The notes beneath the pieces were generated by a model that had not been told where the DNA came from, searched no databases, and saw nothing but the letters and a program-made list of their open reading frames with translations. Shown here in pieces: positions 30,001 through 41,301 of a stretch of 64,000 nucleotides of DNA. Origin of the DNA: Strigamia acuminata (taxonomy: Eukaryota > Arthropoda > Chilopoda > Geophilomorpha > Linotaeniidae); assembly GCA_949358305.1 (NCBI GenBank), contig OX442314.1, positions 13,261,060 through 13,325,059 on the forward strand. The letters are read 5' to 3'. Made by a program: the position numbers and the translations under genes. Each line of letters opens with the position of its first letter. Position 1 is the stretch's first letter.

Positions 30001-32317
30001 TATACCTGACTGAGTGAATCATTGTACTGTGATATGTTTGGCAAAAAACTGGAAGTAGCCTCCTCAAATAAACCGGAGCCATGTCCGGGTCACCCTTGGG
30101 TTCACTGTCGTCGCTTTCGCCAATGTCTTCCTTCTTCTCTTTGTTATCGACTGGCATCATCCACTCGCCTGCGAACGAAGCCAATTAAAGCATTTCAAAC
30201 ACTCCGCATCCGACATCAATTTACCAGGCGATTGAAGAATTCCGGCCACCTCTCGATGCCCTTCTTCATTTCTTTCCCTCGCTTTGTCTAATGGAGTTTT
30301 GCCGTCTTCATCACGCAAATCAGGATTAGCACCATGTCTGAGCAAAACTTTAGCAATTGCCGGACGTCCGAAACAAGCCGCGTAGTGAAGTGAAGACGAT
30401 CTTTGGCCTTTGTTGACGTCTGCACCTCTATCACAGAGAAATTCCACCTGATCCCCCAACAAAACGGGAGAAAAAAATAAACACAATAAACATTATTCGG
30501 TTGATACCACAAACACAATTGTATGAACGATCCAAGTAAACCTCGTCAATAACCTACCATCTCTTGCGTCCCAAAAGCGGAGGCCCAATTTAATAGTGTT
30601 TGTCCAACGTCGTCCATAAAATTGACTTCAATTCCTTAATAGAAAAAACAAATAAGTAATCTACTCCCAACTACGTACAAAATGCAAACAAAAAAACACT
30701 TCACCTCCCGCGTCTATCGCATCAATCAGAGCATCGGTGTCTTTACTTCGAATACAATCTATCAATTGCCGATGCGTTCTTTCACCGGCACTGTCCATTC
30801 TTCGCAAACCTGGAAGACGGCTAGTCACACTAGATATACCAGATTTGGGAAGTGCTTTTCGGCCTTCAAATAGTAACACTAATAAAAGATCAACTAGACG
30901 CATCGTGTCTAAAACGCATCTGTTTTTAAAAAATTAAAATTATTATTGTTATTTATTTAATTAATTCCTACGAACCTTTCATCTCCCTGTAGTGCTCGCT
31001 CAATAGCTTCTGGTAATTCAGACCTTAAAAGATCCTAAATATAAAGACAAATTAGGTAAATGAGCTAAAATTTCATTTTTTATTTTATTTTATATAAATC
31101 GTACGTGTGTTATACTAGGAGATCCACGACAAAGTGTTGATAACAGACTAATAATAGTGGAAACGCTTGGCGACGATTTTGTTTCTGTAGTGGTCGCAGC
31201 TGGACCGCCAGGAGTCCCGGAGACACTGGGGACAGCGTGGGGCACTGCAGCATTTGAAAGGCGAGTTAACAATTCATAAACCAAGCCGTGTTCCGCCAAT
31301 GGGGCTGGATCAACACCCCTTCTCGTGAACCGATCTGCCAAAGAAGCAAAACATCGGAGAGCACCATCTGCAACCTGATTCAAAAACAAATTAATTTAAT
31401 TTAATTTAATTTAAAAAAAAAAATTTAAATTTACATGACTATCTTCGTGTTTTAGAAGAGTCGAGAGAGATTCAACACAAGTTGGGAGCGACGCATCCTG
31501 AGGTTCCATTTTGCCGCACAACCGCGAAACCACAGCCATTGCCGAGTGTAATGTATCTTTGTGCACTAACGACCCGTTATCGCGAATGAAAGTGAGAACA
31601 CAATTTAATCCACCTGCTTCGAAAACAGCTCCCGCTTCACGAGTGCATATTAACTCCAAAACCTAGAAAAAATTAAAAAAAATTAAAAAAAAAACTCAAC
31701 AAAACTTCAAATCAAAATGGATCTAATCAAATCATCACCTTAATACACTGCTCGGAAAGATCTTTACTAGTACGAGAAGATAACTCGGCAACAACAAGTC
31801 TATTGCACATTGCTTTAATGGCACCGTCAACAGCGACAATCCGTCTGGTGCATTCTGCCGACACGTCCAAATAGTAAGTTATTGCTCTGGCAGTCACTTC
31901 TAAAACATTATCAGGAGCACATTCGTCCAAAAATATTCGACACAGCGCTGGAAGAAACGTTCTCGGTGGACAACTAAAAAAATGATAATAATAATAAAAA
32001 AATTAAAATAAGAAAATAATAAAAATAATAAATAGGGATTAAAACAAATTAAACCATTGATTTAATACGTTATTACGCAATAAAACACGACGAGATGAAA
32101 ATAAAATTGGAATTTGATATGTAATCGCAAATAGGGGTTTGAAAAAGATGAGTCATTAGTTAAATATTGAAACTAACCTTTCAAAACATCTATCCACGTT
32201 ATCCGACATTAACAATAGCATACATAATTGTTCTAAAGCAATGAGTTGCATATCCCTTTCATCTCCTTGGCCCATATTCAACCACTCGAGCAAGGTTTCG
32301 GGGTCGACCTCCGCCAT
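21049..32317 (-). CDS. HECTD1: E3 ubiquitin ligase HECTD1
   Basis: HECT-type ubiquitin ligase. It starts at the ATG at 32317 (exon 32178-32317, [19 protein letters not shown]) and ends at the TAA at 21049, in about 30 exons with short introns. The N-terminal helical region (31104-32317) is very close to vertebrate HECTD1, including [15 protein letters not shown]. Ankyrin repeats lie at 30180-30800 ([36 protein letters not shown]). The SUN/F5-8C-like domain is at about 26960-27480 ([13 protein letters not shown]), and a MIB/HERC2 domain at about 26540-26835 ([17 protein letters not shown]). A Ser/Thr-rich exon of about 800 nt covers 25447-26250 and an acidic run of Asp/Glu lies at 24437-24570. 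The HECT domain occupies about 21049-23400, with the catalytic Cys ([12 protein letters not shown]) encoded at 21145-21147. The gene is complete. Exact exon edges in the middle were not all resolved. Confidence 0.95.
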
Positions 32318-33324
32318 TTTGATGTATTAGGCCCAGTGGTGATAAGCCTACGGTTTAGTTCAAACTCTTGTACGGTAGCTTACAGATGCTCCAATCAGTC
32401 GGAGACGAGGTAGCAGAAGGATACCAACATCAAATTCGCAAACCTACGTGGCCAAAATGGAATGCTAATTAAAATTACGTCAGCTGTTCGTTTCGTTAAA
32501 TGAATGAACGCATTAGGTAGCTGATCCGAACACAAAAGAACTGTGCACCTACCCACTGAATTCCTTCCACTTTTCACATTATCTTGTACGAGATTTCGAG
32601 GGACGATGGAGAAAATATTCTATCTAGAAATTCGATTGGAAACAGTTCAAATTCTCCTGTTGCGACTCACAATCACAAGCACGGCAGAGCATCCAACGCG
32701 ATAAACCTTATAGTCACTTAGCACGATTGGTTGGCCTCGATTTCACAACCCTGATCCGTGCATCGTAAAAAGCAAACTATGAGAGCGTCATTGATTACAC
32801 GGCGACTGCTGGTGACGAATATTTGAAGTTTTTATCGAATTTTCTGCCGGCGAATAAATATTCGAATTAAATTTAGAACATCTTTTGTTTTGTTAGTTAA
32901 TTTCTTTATTAAACTGTAAGGAAATAATGTAGGGATGTAATGTAACGCACGATTTTAGGTAGTTTCGTTGTTAGATCGTTTTTTAAGAAAATAATAACAT
33001 GTCAGGCCTAATCTTTTAATGAATAAGCACACGTGATACAAATTTTAAAATAAACAAAAACAATAAACGAAGAGCTTTCGATTACATAAAATGAGTTTAC
33101 AAATGATTTCTATTGAAATTGAAAATTTGTTAATTTAGTTTCGTTAAAAAAATTCAAACTTATGTCCTGTTTTGTCGGATTTTACGACAAAACAAGAAGT
33201 CTTAAACTTACTAATCAAAATTAAACGAACAATATGTTCATTACTTCAAAAAAATATCATGTAGTGTGAAAAATAAAAACCATGAAGTATGTAATCCATG
33301 AAATATATAAACACCACAATAAGT
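32318..33324. promoter_or_regulatory. HECTD1 upstream region and ERH 3' flank
   Basis: About 1 kb between the HECTD1 start and the ERH stop, both on the minus strand. It must contain the HECTD1 promoter and 5' UTR and the ERH 3' UTR. On the minus strand a possible ERH poly(A) signal lies just past the stop. No ORF of interest is present. Confidence 0.5.
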
Positions 33325-33912
33325 TTATTGGGTTTTCGCTGCCTGGCGTCGAAGCAAAATGTAGATCTTCTCCTTGATCCAATCTTTGTTGTAGGGGGCG
33401 TAGCTGTTTGAATTTCTTTGGTACCTAAAAAAAACAACACGAAACAAATTAAACGCAATTCAAATTAAAACCAAACCATGTAACTTACACGAGACAACTT
33501 AAATCAGTCAACTGATCCACAAAATCAAACAACTGACTGATATCGTATGTAATTGAAGGGGTGTTGGGATTCTGCCTTTTCAAATGGTCTTCGTACATCT
33601 TGCACACGCCTTAAATTTAAAACAAAACACACAAAAAATTACTTTTAATTCGGATTAATTTAATTTCACCAACTCGGACGAGATTTGGTTGAGTTATGAG
33701 CGGAAATTCAGCCTCTACGCGCACGTTATTTAACATTTATTTAAATTCTCAATTGATTGTACCTTCCATGCATTCGTTGACAGATTCGTAATCCGAATAC
33801 GTTCTCGTGTCCGGCTTCACCCCCGGTTGCACCAGTAAAATTGTATGCGACTGGAAATAAAATAGGTTAGAAAACTTCGCTTTTAAATTCCGAACAAACA
33901 AATCCAGACCAT
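33325..33912 (-). CDS. ERH: Enhancer of rudimentary homologue
   Basis: Small, highly conserved nuclear protein of 103 aa acting in mRNA splicing and other RNA-linked complexes. Coding exons are 33910-33912 (the ATG alone), 33763-33850, 33489-33609 and 33325-33424; phases agree. Landmarks: [39 protein letters not shown] and [18 protein letters not shown]. The first coding exon is only the ATG, directly followed by a GT donor, the arrangement I recall for vertebrate ERH. The gene lies head to head with SLC39A9, 424 bp away. Confidence 0.95.
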
Positions 33913-34336
33913 TTTTCCCGACGAATAAACTCAGAACTGGATTAGTCGAACGTGGCTTCTGACAGAACCTAGCCGGCGCTGGTACCCGTTTAGGTTTTGG
34001 TTTTCTCGATCTGGCGCTACGGTGCTGCCACCGTGTTTAAATAAACAAACAAATACGCTTCGTTTACGTTTAAAAATAATTTAAAAAGAAAATAAAACAA
34101 TTCGTATTACAAACGTAAGAGAAAAAAAAATTTAATTGAATAAATAAAAACGGAATTGCAAATGGCGTTTAATCGTTTTATCTTCGATTTTTATAAACGG
34201 GTGCGAATCGTGGCTCCCCTTGGTGGAGTATTGTGAAAGTGGTGTTGATTTAATGGTGTGTTCAGTGGAGTGTCGTAAGTGTAGTCGTGTTCAAACATAT
34301 CGGCATGATCTTTAGTTTTCTATTTATTACAAACTG
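33913..34336. promoter_or_regulatory. Probable bidirectional promoter, ERH/SLC39A9
   Basis: The 424 bp between the divergent start codons of ERH (minus) and SLC39A9 (plus) must contain both 5' ends. It is less AT-rich at 33950-34030 (CGGCGCTGGTACC and CGATCTGGCGCTACGG) than its flanks. No TATA box is obvious in a suitable position for either gene, as expected for housekeeping genes. Confidence 0.6.
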
Positions 34337-35563
34337 ATGGATGAAACTTGGGTGCTCATTTTGCTCTCACTGGCTATGCTAGTGGGTTGCTATGTTTTTG
34401 GAATTATACCGTTAATTTGCAATCTCTCAGAGGTAGATCAATTCATTTCCCGGTCGGTCACGTTTTTTTATTATTTCGGATTTATTTTTCAGGAAAAACT
34501 TCAGATCACTTCAGTTTTGGGAGCTGGTTTGTTAGTGGGAACTGCCTTAGCTGTCATCATACCGGAAGGCGTAAACACATTGTATTCGACACAAAAAGGT
34601 ACGGTACAGAAAACCAGTATGTTGCAATAACCTTATTTCTTTTTTTTAAAAAAAATATTTTTCATTTTTTTTTCAGTGTTCAATGCTGCGGAACAGAAAG
34701 ACACGGCTTCAAACTTAACTCAAGCGCACGTCCATAGCAACTTGCACAATCAAATTGGCATGGCTTTAGTCCTAGGGTTTGTTTTCATGCTCATCGTTGA
34801 CCAAATTGGAGGCGGACACGGCAGAAGTCAAGGTTACAAAGAAGGAAACTAATGCAACGTTTCAGTTAATTAATTTTTCGCGTTATTAGATGCCGAAAGT
34901 GGTCTTGGGAAAGACAGAACTAAAATCACGGCTACATTAGGACTCGTTGTGCATGCTGCAGGTTGCTTGAATTTGTCGTTTATTTCTGAAATATTTTTAA
35001 AATAATCAATTTTTTCTTGTGTTTTTATCTAGCTGATGGTGTTGCTCTTGGAGCAGCAGCTACCACTTCTCACACTGACGTCGAAATGATAGTTTTTATC
35101 GCTATCATGCTTCACAAGGCACCAGCAGCCTTCGGTCTCGTAACATTCCTTTTACATGCGGGTCTTGATCGGAGTCGTATAAAGCGACATCTTCTCATAT
35201 TTGCTTTATCTGCACCTGTGCTTGCCGTTGTCACTTATTTCGGGATCAGTCAGGTGTGAACAACTGTTATTTAAATGGAATTTTTTCGTTTGATTAATTA
35301 AATTTTGATTTTTTTTAAAAAATGTTTAGGAGCGGAAGGAAACATTAAGCACAATGAATGCAACTGGTTTTGCAATGTTATTCAGTGCTGGCACTTTCTT
35401 ATACGTGGCTACAGTTCACGTTTTACCAGAAATTATTCTACGCTCTCAACATCATGGCTCAACTATTAGTGATAGTAGTAAAACTTTTCAGAAAAAGGAA
35501 CTTTTCACACTCATACTTGGTGCAACCGCACCGCTCTTGTTGGCTATCGGACATCATCATTAA
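34337..35563 (+). CDS. SLC39A9: Zinc transporter ZIP9
   Basis: ZIP-family zinc transporter of the Golgi and plasma membrane, moving zinc toward the cytosol. Six exons (34337-34432, 34493-34598, 34677-34832, 34890-34961, 35033-35253, 35330-35563) give 294 aa; the human protein is 307. The N terminus ([18 protein letters not shown]) and [20 protein letters not shown] block match ZIP9. The metal-site motifs are present: [11 protein letters not shown] in transmembrane segment IV and HKAPAAFG in segment V. There is a His pair or triplet at the C terminus (GHHH) and a His-containing loop (HVHSNLHN). Poly(A) signals of the AATAAATAAATAA type follow near 35725. Confidence 0.94.
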
Positions 35564-36150
35564 ACAAAAAGAAAAAGAAAAAAAATTGGGAAATATATGA
35601 ATATGATATTGTTTATATTTTTATGATTTATTTGACAGAACAATGAGAAAAACGTAAAATGTATAAATTTATTTGTACTTTTATTGTGATTTTTTATGTT
35701 GTGGAAAATTAGGTTGTTTTGTTTAAATAAATAAATAATTTCGTTATTTAAAAAGCAATAATGTTGCCATTTATATAGGAAGAGGAAGATAATAGGCGTA
35801 TTTTTTAAAACAAAAAAATTCTTGTCTGGTATATTGTAGATATAATCACGTAACAGTTAATTCAGAATACGATTAAGCAATGATTGGAACAAGCGTTATT
35901 AAATTATTATCATTGAAATATCAGAGGAAAATGCTCTCGCAGTACTTAAAAGAAAAATTCGGATATTTCGTATTGTCCGATCTGTGTCCCGATTGCACCG
36001 CCATCACGTGTGAGTGAAAGAAACAACTTATCACAGACTGACACATCGCCAAGTTTTTTCCTACTCGTTGCAGACCGGCTACCGATTGCGGTTGTTTTCG
36101 TTTAGAGCAAGGTTGCATTTAGTGTAGTGTTCGTTCGATCGGTTTTCAAC
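35564..36150. other. Intergenic, SLC39A9 3' UTR to first DHRS7 copy
   Basis: Contains the SLC39A9 3' UTR and poly(A) signals (near 35725-35745), then the presumed promoter of the first DHRS7-like gene. I see no other gene. The 5' flank shares sequence with the second DHRS7 copy only from the start codon on. Confidence 0.55.
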
Positions 36151-37970
36151 ATGGATCTTTGTTCTATTTTGTTCTTCGTGTGCGTGGTTTGTGCCGTTGT
36201 TGTTGGTGTTATTTTAGCGCGATCTGATAGTGATTTGACATTGTGGTTTTTGGAAAAATGGGGGAAGCCTCTGAGTGAGTATTTGTAAACTTGGAGGTAT
36301 CTTAGCAACATAAATAATTCTTTCTTTTTTATCTTGTAAACAGATAGCTTGGCGGGGAAAGTGGTGTGGATCGTCGGGGCCTCGAGTGGAATCGGCGAGT
36401 TTTTGGCGTACGAACTTGCGAGTCAGGGAGCCAAGTTGGTTTTATCAGCCAGACGAGAAGATGAATTAAATAGAGTTAAAGCTGAATGTTTAAGTAAGTA
36501 AAAATAATTTTTTAATGCAAATTTCCATTGATAAAATTGCAATGAAATTTTTTTTATTACAAAAATGCAGTTTCAGGAACTAAAAATCGAAAAATAAAAT
36601 TCTTTTTGAGTATTTAACAAAGCTGAGATAATTATTGTATTTGTTGGAAAATGCTTTATGAAAATAAGAGAAACTGTATTTTCTTGATTTCTACTTGTAT
36701 TATGAAATGTGCATTTGATCGATCACTACATCTGTGAACAATGATTTTCTAGAACGAGGAAAGTCTACAAGTGCAGACATATTAGTTCAGCAATTGGATG
36801 TAACCTCGGCTGTCACTCATTCTGCAAAGGTTCAGGAAGTGCTAAACCATTTTGGACAGGTGCTAAATAATAAACAGTAACAAATAAATGTATGGTAAAA
36901 ATAACTTTGTATTGTAGGTGGATGTCTTGGTAAACAATGCCGGTCGTACTCAGCGTGCACGATGGGAGAAAATCGATTTAGATGTCGATCGTCAACTTTT
37001 TGAACTCAACGTTTTCGGGATTATAAATTTAACTCGCTGTTTATTGCCGAGCTTTCTCAGCAAAAAGAAAGGACACGTGGTCACCATGAGCAGTTTGGCA
37101 GGAAAAATGGGTATATTCGAAATAATATGTGAAATAAATCCAAATTTCAATAAAACTAAAAATAAATACTGGTAAACATATGCGACAGGTGTTCCCGGTT
37201 CCGCTTCTTACACAGGATCAAAACACGCTCTGCATGTTCGTATATAATCAAACCGAATAAATTACCTTCGTAATCATTTCTCTTAGGGTTACATGGAGTC
37301 TCTGCGATGGGAAAAAAGCCGTGACCGTATTGACGTCACCATGTTGTGCCCGGGACCCGTAATGTCGAACTTATTGGAGACAGCTTTCACAGGAAATGTT
37401 GGCGAAGTAATACATTTGTTTTTAAAAATATATCGAATGGAAAATACTAGATGCATTCATAAATTAATTTCGACTAAACCGTATTTTAAACATCATATTT
37501 AACCTCCTTTTCTCGATCTATTCGTAACTTCAAAAATCGTGACCGATTTAATCTATTTTTAGTCGCAGTGGGCATGCGCAGGACATTTAAATAACAAAAC
37601 ATTTTAAACATGACTTTATGAATGGACCTAGTAAAATACTTACCTTTCTTAAATAGGTTGCGGATCAAAAATGGTCGATGAAAGACAACCGTATGCCCAC
37701 CGATCGTTGTGCTCGTTTGTGCGCCGTCGCCATTGCTAACAGAGTCGACGAAGCGTGGATTAGCAACCAACCGCTGCTGTTATCTGTTTACGCAATGCAA
37801 TACTTGCCGACCATTACTCGAATGTAAGTTGATGTTGAATTTGTTGGTACTCAAAAGTAATCGAATTAATACGATGTCTAAATATTTGCTCGCGTTTCAG
37901 GCTTGGTTCTGTGCTTGGTTACAAAACGATGATGAAAAGTCGTGACGGCTCGTCCGCAAAAACAAAATGA
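36151..37970 (+). CDS. DHRS7: DHRS7-like short-chain dehydrogenase, copy 1
   Basis: SDR-family NAD(P)(H)-dependent oxidoreductase anchored by an N-terminal hydrophobic helix (residues about 3-24), probably in the ER membrane. Eight exons (36151-36274, 36344-36493, 36753-36859, 36918-37110, 37189-37235, 37287-37406, 37657-37823, 37901-37970) give 325 aa. The cofactor-binding motif is GASSGIGE, the NNAG motif is intact (VLVNNAGRT), the conserved Ser is in VVTMSSLAG, and the active-site motif is YTGSK. The C-terminal half contains the LCPGPV motif. Order and length fit vertebrate DHRS7. A second copy with identical exon lengths lies 3.7 kb downstream on the same strand. The substrate cannot be told from sequence. 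Confidence 0.92.
37449..37630. mobile_element. MITE in DHRS7 copy 1 intron
   Basis: The left end AGATGCATTCATAAA and the complement of the right end AGGTCCATTCATAAAGTC are inverted repeats flanked by CTAG or TA. The same element sits at the same intron position in DHRS7 copy 2 (43505-43664), so it inserted before the gene duplicated. Confidence 0.65.
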
Positions 37971-38299
37971 AATTCATATCAAGCTACATGCTGAGCTGGA
38001 TAAAATCAAATAACTCATTCCGTTCTTTTCGTCTGTGTTAGATTACTACTGTTTGTATTTGAAAGACTTTTTTTTTCCTTACACAATAATGTATTAAGGT
38101 ACTATAATAATTAAAAAAAAATTTTCTTTATACATTTAACTGATAAAATTTCAACAGCACTTATTTGTACAATATTTAAAAAAATGTACAAATTCGTGTA
38201 AAACAAACTGATCAAAACAAATTTATTTGGCTGGCCATCATATTTACCTTACAAATAAAACGAAATTATACAGACCTAAATAAACATATGAATCGGCGC

Positions 38300-38322
38300 A
38301 TAAAATTGCAATAGCTCAAAAC
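38300..38322 (-). pseudogene. Copied tail of the Tigger-derived gene
   Basis: The segment 38250-38322 aligns with 44271-44351, the sequence that runs through the stop and last seven codons of the Tigger-derived gene at 44329. Similarity stops abruptly at GCTCAAAAC in both places. The stop codon is altered here. This is the downstream edge of the block duplicated with DHRS7, not a gene. Confidence 0.65.
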
Positions 38323-38434
38323 GTTAACAGTGATATGACCATATCGAAAAATGATATCGTTTTCAACCATATGTAAGAAATTGTTAGTGCCCTGATACTA
38401 CAATATGATCTGCTGCTTAATCAGCTTTTCGTAT

Positions 38435-38480
38435 TACAGTCGAACCTCCTTACAACGAATCGCGATATAACGAATTACGG
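38435..38480. mobile_element. Pogo/Tigger-type terminal repeat (one end)
   Basis: TACAGTCGAACCTCCTTACA followed by ACGAATCGC closely resembles both ends of the MITE at 41302-41433. Only one end is recognisable; the following DNA runs into the dispersed repeat at 38474. Confidence 0.5.
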
Positions 38481-38706
38481 TTTTGAACGTTTTCTAAACT
38501 TATGAAACAGGTGTTATTTTAAAACCTGTTCACGAAAAAAAAAATAAAGCTTCTCACAGATTACTTTTTAGGTAAATTTCATCCTTTTGAACCATTTTAT
38601 AAAATCTGGGTGCTAACTTCTTTCAATTCTAGGTTTAGCAGCCCTAAAGTTTGATCTTAGCCATTTTTTAATTTTTTTCTAAACTTATGAAAAGGGAGTC
38701 GTATTT
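38474..38706. repeat. Dispersed repeat, copy 2
   Basis: Copy of the repeat at 2917-3155 in the neurexin intron, in the same orientation, with small indels. It lies just inside the pogo-type end at 38435, so it may be the interior of a larger non-autonomous element. Confidence 0.75.
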
Positions 38707-39227
38707 GTTATAACAAATAGGTAAAAATGGCCTATTTGGTTAGTTGGCTCTTGGACGAGGTTGGCCATAGAACACCACGTTTAAAAAAATTCGTTATAAC
38801 ATGGGACGATGACGACCTTTTAATCCTACCAACTAGTAGTACCAGGGATAGATTGTATCAAGTGAACGGAGTTAGATATAAATACAGTACAAAATGGTTC
38901 TCAGTACATTACACTTTAATGGTTACCGGATATAATTATCACAATAATTATTCCGGCCAATATAAATAAAATACTAAATTATATTATTATACAAAGTACT
39001 AATGCCAACATGTGGCTCTATCACATTATAAACTATACAATACATTGGCTGAATGACCCAAAAATAATATCATTACGTTTTGCTGATCATCCGGTCCAGA
39101 AAAGAATGGAACTTTCCTGTATTTGGAAATATTGATGTCATCTAAGCCGGTCTGGGTCAGCCTCGTGGTCCGGTTCATCACGTAATGTGTCGTCAGCTTC
39201 GATCGGAGAGGTGCTGTTGACTTTGCT

Positions 39228-39980
39228 GACTTGAGTTTCTTTCCCAGTTATCGCGTTGTTTTTTCCCATTTATTGAGTTTCTTATGAAAAAAAAATTAAA
39301 GAAATTTTTTTTTAATATTTAAATCCTGTACTACACCAAAAACGATGGTTTCTGGTGTGGTTATTGCTATCTTCCCGAATGTGAGCGGTATTTGCAGCCT
39401 GTGTTGCGTTATTTGTGAACAACGTCTCGCACGAAAAAAATAACGCACAAGCCTAGATGACAAGCATTTGTTGGTGATAATAATGACATTGTTTTGTGCG
39501 TCGTCAGGTGGCGTGCAAGCGTATTTGAATATATATATGTAACCTACCGGTATGTAACTAATAAGAGTATAAACTTCACTTCCTGTTTAACATGCTGCAA
39601 ATGTAACACACGTTTTATTTTATCTCCAACCACATCTTAATGCCAATAACCCCATCCATAATCTCAACAGCATTAAAAAAAATAGTGGTGTCACGGACAT
39701 TGTGTTCTGCAGTATTGCAAATACAGTACATCTTGATTTTGTAGTGTTGTTCACTGACTTTGGCACCACTGCCGTTCAGATTATGGATGGGGTTATTTGC
39801 ATTAAGATGTGGGTGGAGATAAAATTAGACAAGGAAGATAACAATAACCACACCCAGAAACCATCGTTTTTGGTGTAGTACAGGGTTTAAATTTAAAATA
39901 AAAAAATTCTTAATTTTTTTTCATAAGAAACGCAATAAATGGGAAAAAACAACGCGATAACTGGGAAAGAAACTCAAGTC
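39228..39980. mobile_element. Long foldback element with interrupted arm
   Basis: The left arm begins GACTTGAGTTTCTTTCCCAG and the complement of the right arm is the same. Pairing runs inward through a CTGTACTACACC / GATGGTTTCTG stretch to about 39378 (left) and 39828 (right). It resumes at 39610-39666 against 39774-39828 (TTTTATCTCCA.CCACATCTT). The right arm is continuous, so the left arm carries an insertion of about 235 bp at about 39378-39609. Total length is 753 bp. No transposase is present. Confidence 0.7.
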
Positions 39981-40315
39981 TCAAGTCAATCGTAATCTGA
40001 GTGCAACGCGTACTGCAGTAAAATCACAATTATTAAAAATTAAAATACAATGTTCAAATAAATACTACATATTTATTGTTTCAAACCTGTAAACGTCATC
40101 AATTCATTCGTCCATCCATCGCCAGCACGTTTTTTTTCGTTATTGCATTTCTTTTTATTCCGCGTTTTGTTGCGTTGTTGCGTTATCTCGGAATATCGCA
40201 ATGCGTTGTTTCTGCAAGAATGCATTGCAATATTAGGAAAAAAATAACGATGGGCATTACTTTGGCAACGCACACAAGCTTACGATCAACATTCACAAGC
40301 ACACCATTATCAACT

Positions 40316-40700
40316 CTATACTGCTAATGGACTTGATGCAATTGTGTGGCAAGTTGCACAGACACCAAACGTGAATCGGGTGAAGCAACAGGAGTCATTA
40401 ACATCCAAAGACATTGGATACCTATAAAAATGGTCTGCTATGGCATTTTCCTTCCCTGAGCAATGTACTGGCGTGTAATCAAAAGACCCAAAATCCACAA
40501 CATACCTTGCGAAGTTCCTATTCAACGTAGCCGTATTAACAATCATATGCGGTTGTAAAATTATCAAAAACCAACGTAAAGTGCGATCCTAACAAATAAA
40601 ATCTAAATTTTTCATAGAGAGTCCAATGCACTGCCTTTTTAAACTTCAAATTCTTTAATCTTGTGGCTTCAAACACCATACGCACCTCCCAGACCATCGG
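40316..40700 (-). pseudogene. Decayed Gypsy-type RT/RNase H fragment
   Basis: On the minus strand one frame reads KKAVHWTLYEKF.FYLLGSHFTL-like sequence, followed after a break by FARYVVDFGSFDYTPVHC and GKENAIADH...RYP. This is the typical run of the RNase H-like end of Ty3/Gypsy reverse transcriptase (KFRPYLLG...F.L.TDH, GKEN..ADALSR). A stop or frame change separates the two parts, and no long terminal repeat was found. It is an old fragment. Confidence 0.65.
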
Positions 40701-40743
40701 CAAAATATGTGCCCACTCTCAACTCAACTAAATGACATTTATT

Positions 40744-41175
40744 ACTATAGGGTGTCCCAAAAATAACGCAAGATTTGAATTAGCCGCCATTTGTGCAGTA
40801 AATTGTTGGCAACCCTGAAACAACAACGATTTGACAGCTGAAAGTTTAGGGTTTTACCTGCCGAAATTGGATTATATTGATGTGGCCAATATGTGGTTTC
40901 AACAAGACAGTGCCACATGTCATATTGCCATACAACCATGGAAACAATTCAATTACTGCATGAAACATCACTGGTTTCGGTGATCAGAATTAACCCCTTT
41001 TTCTTGCACCGTCTTGTTGAAACCACATATTGGCCACATCAATATAATCCAATTTCGGCAGATAAAACCCTAAACTTTCAGCTGTCAAATCGTTGTTGTT
41101 TCAGGGTTGCCAACAATTTACTGCACAAATGGCGGTTAATTCAAATCTTGCTTTATTTTTGGGACACCCTATAGT
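40744..41175. mobile_element. Mariner-derived palindromic foldback element
   Basis: The two ends (ACTATAGGGTGTCCCAAAAA) form an inverted repeat of about 165 bp with only about three mismatches. The left arm and loop encode a piece of mariner-type transposase around the second catalytic Asp (MWFQQDSATCH), followed after a frame shift by METIQLLHET. The element is a rearranged derivative in which one end, including part of the transposase gene, has been copied in inverted orientation. Arm similarity suggests it is young. Confidence 0.8.
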
Positions 41176-41301
41176 AGCTAGCTTTTATCACGCGAGATAT
41201 TAATGCCCGAGACCAAACATTAGACTTGCAAAAATTCAATGTGATAATCCTGAGTGACGACTGACGACCGCACATATTCCTTTTCTTTTTTTTTACATGA
41301 A

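Noticed and set aside
38727-38969. 80-codon ORF beginning with ATG after the dispersed repeat
   Set aside because: No recognisable domain, no splice context and located in a cluster of repeats; it may be a fragment of an unknown element, but I cannot support a gene.
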